Positions 13,713-15,690 of a stretch of DNA of 15,690 bases are shown here, piece after piece; the first letter of the stretch is position 1, and each line of letters starts with the position of its first letter. Below the pieces are notes generated by a model. That model did not search any database. It had not been told where the DNA came from and saw only the letters and a list, made by a program, of their open reading frames with translations. Both the position numbers and the translations under genes were made by a program. Source of the DNA: an uncultured Eggerthellaceae bacterium (lineage in GTDB: Bacteria > Actinomycetota > Coriobacteriia > Coriobacteriales > Eggerthellaceae); contig CAJUQK010000034.1 of the NCBI GenBank assembly GCA_910588205.1, positions 1 through 15,690 on the forward strand, read 5' to 3'.

Positions 13713-14460
13713 GGGGATTCGCTTCGCTTGAAGGCGTTTCCTGATGAGGCGTGGCAGAAACGATCAGCTTATAGCCAACGCCCCATACGGTTTTGATGTA
13801 CTCACGCGACGAGTCGATCTCGGATAGCTTTTCTCTCAGATGGCGAATGTGCACCATTACAGAGTTGGCCCCTGAAGAGTCGTACTTCTCCTTCCAAACG
13901 CTCTCAAAGATCTCTTCGCCCGAAATAGGCTCGCCCGCCCGTCTTACGAGAAGCTCAAGGACGCCAAACTCCTTCGGTGTCAGCGTTAGCTGCTCTCCGA
14001 GAAGGAACGCCTCATGGCCCCTTCGATTGATTTCGATGTCTGACTTGCGACAGCGCGCTCTGGGCGTTCCGGAGCTGTAGTCAACTCTCCGGAGGTGCGC
14101 TTTTACGCGCGCTACGAGTTCACGGGGCTTGAAGGGCTTGGTGATGTAGTCATCGGCGCCGAGCGTAAGACCGGCCACTTGATCGGTTTCGCCGTCCTTC
14201 GCTGAAAGGAACAGGATTGGGGCGGTGGTGATCATCCTCATCTTCGAGCAGAGCTCGAAGCCGTTCATCTCTGGCATCATGAGGTCAACGATGGCGAGGT
14301 CGAACCCTTCTTGCGAACATGCCAGAAGCGCTTCGAGAGGCTTCGTAAACGGAAGCACCTGGAACCCTTCGGAGGAGAGGAGCGATGTCAGCAACTCGAC
14401 GATTGCCTTCTCATCATCCACCACAAGGATTCGCGCGTCTGTGCCATCTGCGTCTTTCAA
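13702..14460 (-). CDS. vanR: VanR: OmpR-family response regulator
   Basis: A 252-residue regulator. The receiver domain (about 9-125) has the acidic pair D15/D16, phospho-acceptor Asp59 (LAIVDLMMPEMNG), Ser86 and Lys108 (DDYITKPF). The winged-helix OmpR/PhoB DNA-binding domain (about 140-235) ends in HIRHLREK and EYIKTVWGVGYKL, as in VanR of the VanA cluster. When phosphorylated by VanS it should activate the vanY-vanH-ligase-vanX operon and its own promoter. The start is TTG at 14460, with GAGAGGG about 9 nt upstream; no in-frame ATG lies before the receiver core. The C-terminal tail after 235 is a short Ser/Glu/Pro-rich extension. vanR and vanS form one minus-strand unit facing the enzyme genes. 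Confidence 0.94.
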   Translation of the reverse strand: MKDADGTDARILVVDDEKAIVELLTSLLSSEGFQVLPFTKPLEALLACSQEGFDLAIVDLMMPEMNGFELCSKMRMITTAPILFLSAKDGETDQVAGLTLGADDYITKPFKPRELVARVKAHLRRVDYSSGTPRARCRKSDIEINRRGHEAFLLGEQLTLTPKEFGVLELLVRRAGEPISGEEIFESVWKEKYDSSGANSVMVHIRHLREKLSEIDSSREYIKTVWGVGYKLIVSATPHQETPSSEANPHEA

Positions 14461-14543
14461 GATGGAAATCCCTCTCTGCTCAGCTTGGATACATTCTAAT
14501 ATCTATTGTTTTTGCTCATGCTCCAACAGAGGGTAAGTAAGAA

Positions 14544-14584
14544 AAACATAAGGTCTTGCAAATGCAAATGAAAGGAAATGTCAA
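14544..14584 (-). promoter_or_regulatory. Candidate vanR promoter region
   Basis: On the minus strand a perfect TTGACA (14579-14584) is followed by only poor -10 matches at 17-18 nt (TTGCAA or TGCAAG), as might suit activator dependence. The next 11 bases, ACCTTATGTTT (14544-14554), match 10 of 11 with ACCTTATCTTT (8386-8396) upstream of vanY. A shared VanR box is possible, but a match of this quality is expected about once by chance in regions this size. Confidence 0.3.
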
Positions 14585-14726
14585 GAGACAGAAAACCCGT
14601 GGCAGTTCTAGCATCGAAAATAGCGTGATTCTCTTCGAGGTAGACGCGAGGCATTCGAACGGGTCGTGTCTTCGCGCGGTCGAGAGGGGACGCTTGCGGC
14701 AAAGCCATGGAATGGCTCTTCTAGAG

Positions 14727-14760
14727 TCCTAATTTAGGAACGCATCGACCTGTTTTAGGA
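14727..14760. promoter_or_regulatory. TCCTAA/TTAGGA palindrome plus a third half-site
   Basis: TCCTAA-T-TTAGGA (14727-14739) is a perfect palindrome, and a further TTTAGGA (14754-14760) lies exactly 21 bp from the TTTAGGA at 14733-14739, i.e. two helical turns. It is about 100-130 bp before the HTH gene. This is the layout of an operator for a dimeric regulator, perhaps that gene itself. Confidence 0.4.
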
Positions 14761-14858
14761 CAACAGGGTTTCTGGAAATGGGTTCCTCGCTTAGCCTCAC
14801 AAACAGTACGAAAGTCAGGCAATGCGAGCATGTAGCAAACGGCAGGCGAAACTAGAGG

Positions 14859-15176
14859 ATGAACCACGCAAAACTAGTTGCAATACGAATGGAGGCGGTG
14901 CGAGAAGCATGCGGCATCAGCGTCGCAGAACTCGCACGGCGATCCTCCATCGATCGAAAGCGACTGTGGTACATCCTCGACGGGCAGCGTCAGATGAGGG
15001 CAGATGAGTTCATACGGCTTTGCGTTGTCATGAATGTGGACATGGGGTTCTTCCTCACCAGCGAAATGAGGGAAGAGCTCTCCTACCGCCGCAAGAAAGT
15101 TATCGAAGACTACGGGAGTGGACTTTGCGGTCTGCTTCCTCAATCTAGAAGAGGGGAAGAGCTCTGCACCCGCTAA
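14859..15176 (+). CDS. Small XRE-like helix-turn-helix regulator
   Basis: A 105-residue protein with a helix-turn-helix of the Cro/XRE type at about 10-65: EACGISVAELARRSSIDRKR then LWYILDGQRQMRADEFIRLC, and an MNVDMGFFL closing segment typical of the fold. The tail (70-105) is basic and unremarkable. Such proteins repress promoters on mobile elements. The ATG at 14859 follows an AGAGG that is very close to the start, so the start is the least certain part; Met11 (14889) has no ribosome site. It is transcribed away from vanR, and the palindrome at 14727-14760 is a plausible operator. No direct link to glycopeptide resistance is visible. Confidence 0.72.
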   Translation: MNHAKLVAIRMEAVREACGISVAELARRSSIDRKRLWYILDGQRQMRADEFIRLCVVMNVDMGFFLTSEMREELSYRRKKVIEDYGSGLCGLLPQSRRGEELCTR

Positions 15177-15309
15177 GCGCATACAAGGGGACGACCTATC
15201 GTGATGCTGCGTATCAGAGCGCGGCTTCGCCGTGCATTGCCTCCAACCCCTCCCTCGCGCCATCGCCATCCCCACAGCTGATCGGAAGCAACCACTTGAT
15301 TCGATAGCC

Positions 15310-15341
15310 GTGCGGGAAGTCCCTTCCCGCATTCGGGAAGG
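15310..15341 (+). promoter_or_regulatory. Switch-like leader: two mutually exclusive hairpins
   Basis: Three alternating arms occur in a row. GCGGGAAG (15312-15319) pairs with CTTCCCGC (15323-15330), extended by T-A and G-U pairs to 15310-15332. The same middle arm, CCTTCCCG (15322-15329), can instead pair with CGGGAAGG (15334-15341). The third arm overlaps the AAGGAAGG ribosome site (15338-15345) of the next gene. So hairpin 1 would leave the ribosome site open and hairpin 2 would partly cover it. The upstream part, 15177-15309, shows no gene. Confidence 0.45.
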
Positions 15342-15353
15342 AAGGCCCAGGAC

Positions 15354-15690
15354 ATGGCGAGCGACTACGGCGACGAGGCCGGGAGCAAGATGATCGACGA
15401 CTTCATGCGCTTCGGCGAGCGCATGGGGGAGCGGGCGATGTACACCCGGGCGGCGCAGATGCAGAGGGCGTTCCAGAACGCCACCCGCTCCGCGCAGGAA
15501 CTGACCGGCGATCGTGCGCCCGAGGGCGATGCGCCCGAATGGGCAAAGCTCGACATGCAGGAGTTCCAGGGAATAGGAGACTACGACGGAATCAAGGGGA
15601 TCATCGAGGACAAGCTCGCTGCGCACAGCGTTAGTTCGGCTTGGTTCCCCGACCCGGAGACCGGCAAGGAATACCTCCTGTTCCGCATCG
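15354..15690 (+). CDS. Unrecognised protein, 5' part only (runs off the window)
   Basis: An open frame of 112 codons without a stop at the window edge. The ATG at 15354 has AAGG 8 nt upstream, part of an AAGGAAGG tract. The first 50 residues are helical and charged (DYGDEAGSKMIDDFMRFGER, then MYTRAAQMQRAFQNATRS). A Pro/Asp/Glu-rich linker follows at about 51-62, and then a section ending in SAWFPDPETGKEYLLFRI. The overall layout, a short helical N-terminus plus a mixed alpha/beta part, recalls small accessory proteins of Gram-positive conjugative elements (DUF3801/PcfB-like), but I cannot show real homology. The position after int, xis and cargo genes fits an element backbone gene. Codon use is clearly coding, with G/C-rich third positions. 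Confidence 0.7.
   Translation, partial: MASDYGDEAGSKMIDDFMRFGERMGERAMYTRAAQMQRAFQNATRSAQELTGDRAPEGDAPEWAKLDMQEFQGIGDYDGIKGIIEDKLAAHSVSSAWFPDPETGKEYLLFRI

Larger units (their letters stand above)
14461..14858. other. Divergent regulatory gap between vanR and the HTH gene
   Basis: A 398-bp stretch with no convincing gene. Its left part should hold the vanR promoter and its right part the promoter of the HTH gene. The left half is rich in A/T runs. Separate entries describe the candidate vanR promoter (14544-14584) and the TCCTAA/TTAGGA repeat (14727-14760). Confidence 0.6.

Noticed and set aside
8524..14460. vanZ, vanW or vanT/vanXY genes
   Set aside because: None is present; every gene of the cluster is accounted for, and the gene set is of the D-Lac, not the D-Ser, type.
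14496..14708. A 70-codon minus-strand frame upstream of vanR
   Set aside because: It covers the expected vanR promoter, has no ribosome site and shows no domain.
14874..15626. A 250-codon minus-strand open frame across the HTH gene and the last gene
   Set aside because: It crosses two plus-strand genes that have ribosome sites and sensible proteins; its translation is Arg/His/Pro-rich and looks like a frame shadow.
1..15690. CRISPR arrays, rRNA genes and insertion sequences
   Set aside because: No regularly spaced repeats, rRNA-like stretches or transposase genes with terminal repeats were seen.

Overview
This window looks like a chromosomal segment of a fairly high-GC Gram-positive bacterium with the left end of an integrated accessory region. 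The arginyl-tRNA synthetase, the codon use and the style of the integrase suggest an actinobacterium of the Coriobacteriia (Eggerthellaceae-like). That placement is a guess from sequence style; no database comparison was possible.

Positions 1-5828 are ordinary core chromosome, all on the minus strand. They hold tRNA-Val(CAC), a CPA1-type Na+/H+ antiporter, a CAU-anticodon tRNA, tRNA-Lys(CTU/CUU class), tRNA-His, argS with tRNA-Arg(UCU) just upstream of it, and a secreted coiled-coil M23 peptidoglycan endopeptidase. Recognisable promoters precede the tRNA-Lys and tRNA-His genes, and tRNA-His has a strong intrinsic terminator.

Positions 5899-7928 look like an integration junction. A 46-bp copy of the 3' part of tRNA-Gly (5899-5944) lies next to an intact tRNA-Gly(UCC) (6133-6206). 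A tyrosine integrase and an overlapping small excisionase-like HTH protein follow, both on the minus strand. About 600 bp without a convincing gene (7929-8523) then carries several inverted repeats.

Positions 8524-14460 form a complete glycopeptide-resistance cluster of the D-Ala-D-Lac type. On the plus strand are a penicillin-binding-protein-type D,D-carboxypeptidase (VanY, as in VanD-type clusters), VanH D-lactate dehydrogenase, a VanA/VanD-type D-Ala-D-Lac ligase and VanX D,D-dipeptidase, in one tight operon. VanS and VanR face them on the minus strand, so vanX and vanS converge with only 11 bp between their stop codons. VanH makes D-lactate, the ligase joins it to D-Ala, VanX destroys D-Ala-D-Ala, and VanY trims the remaining D-Ala-ended precursors. 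VanS and VanR should switch the set on. Diagnostic residues fall at the VanA and VanX reference numbers (His244 in the ligase; R71, H116, D123, E181 and H184 in VanX), so the enzymes look functional.

Positions 14461-15690 return to accessory DNA: a regulatory gap with a TCCTAA/TTAGGA palindrome, a small XRE-like HTH regulator, and a 5' leader that can form two mutually exclusive hairpins just before an unrecognised gene that runs off the right edge. The most distinctive points are the convergent vanRS layout, the long VanS sensor domain, the unusual tRNA-Gly/integrase geometry and the switch-like leader at 15310-15341. The right end of the element is not in the window.
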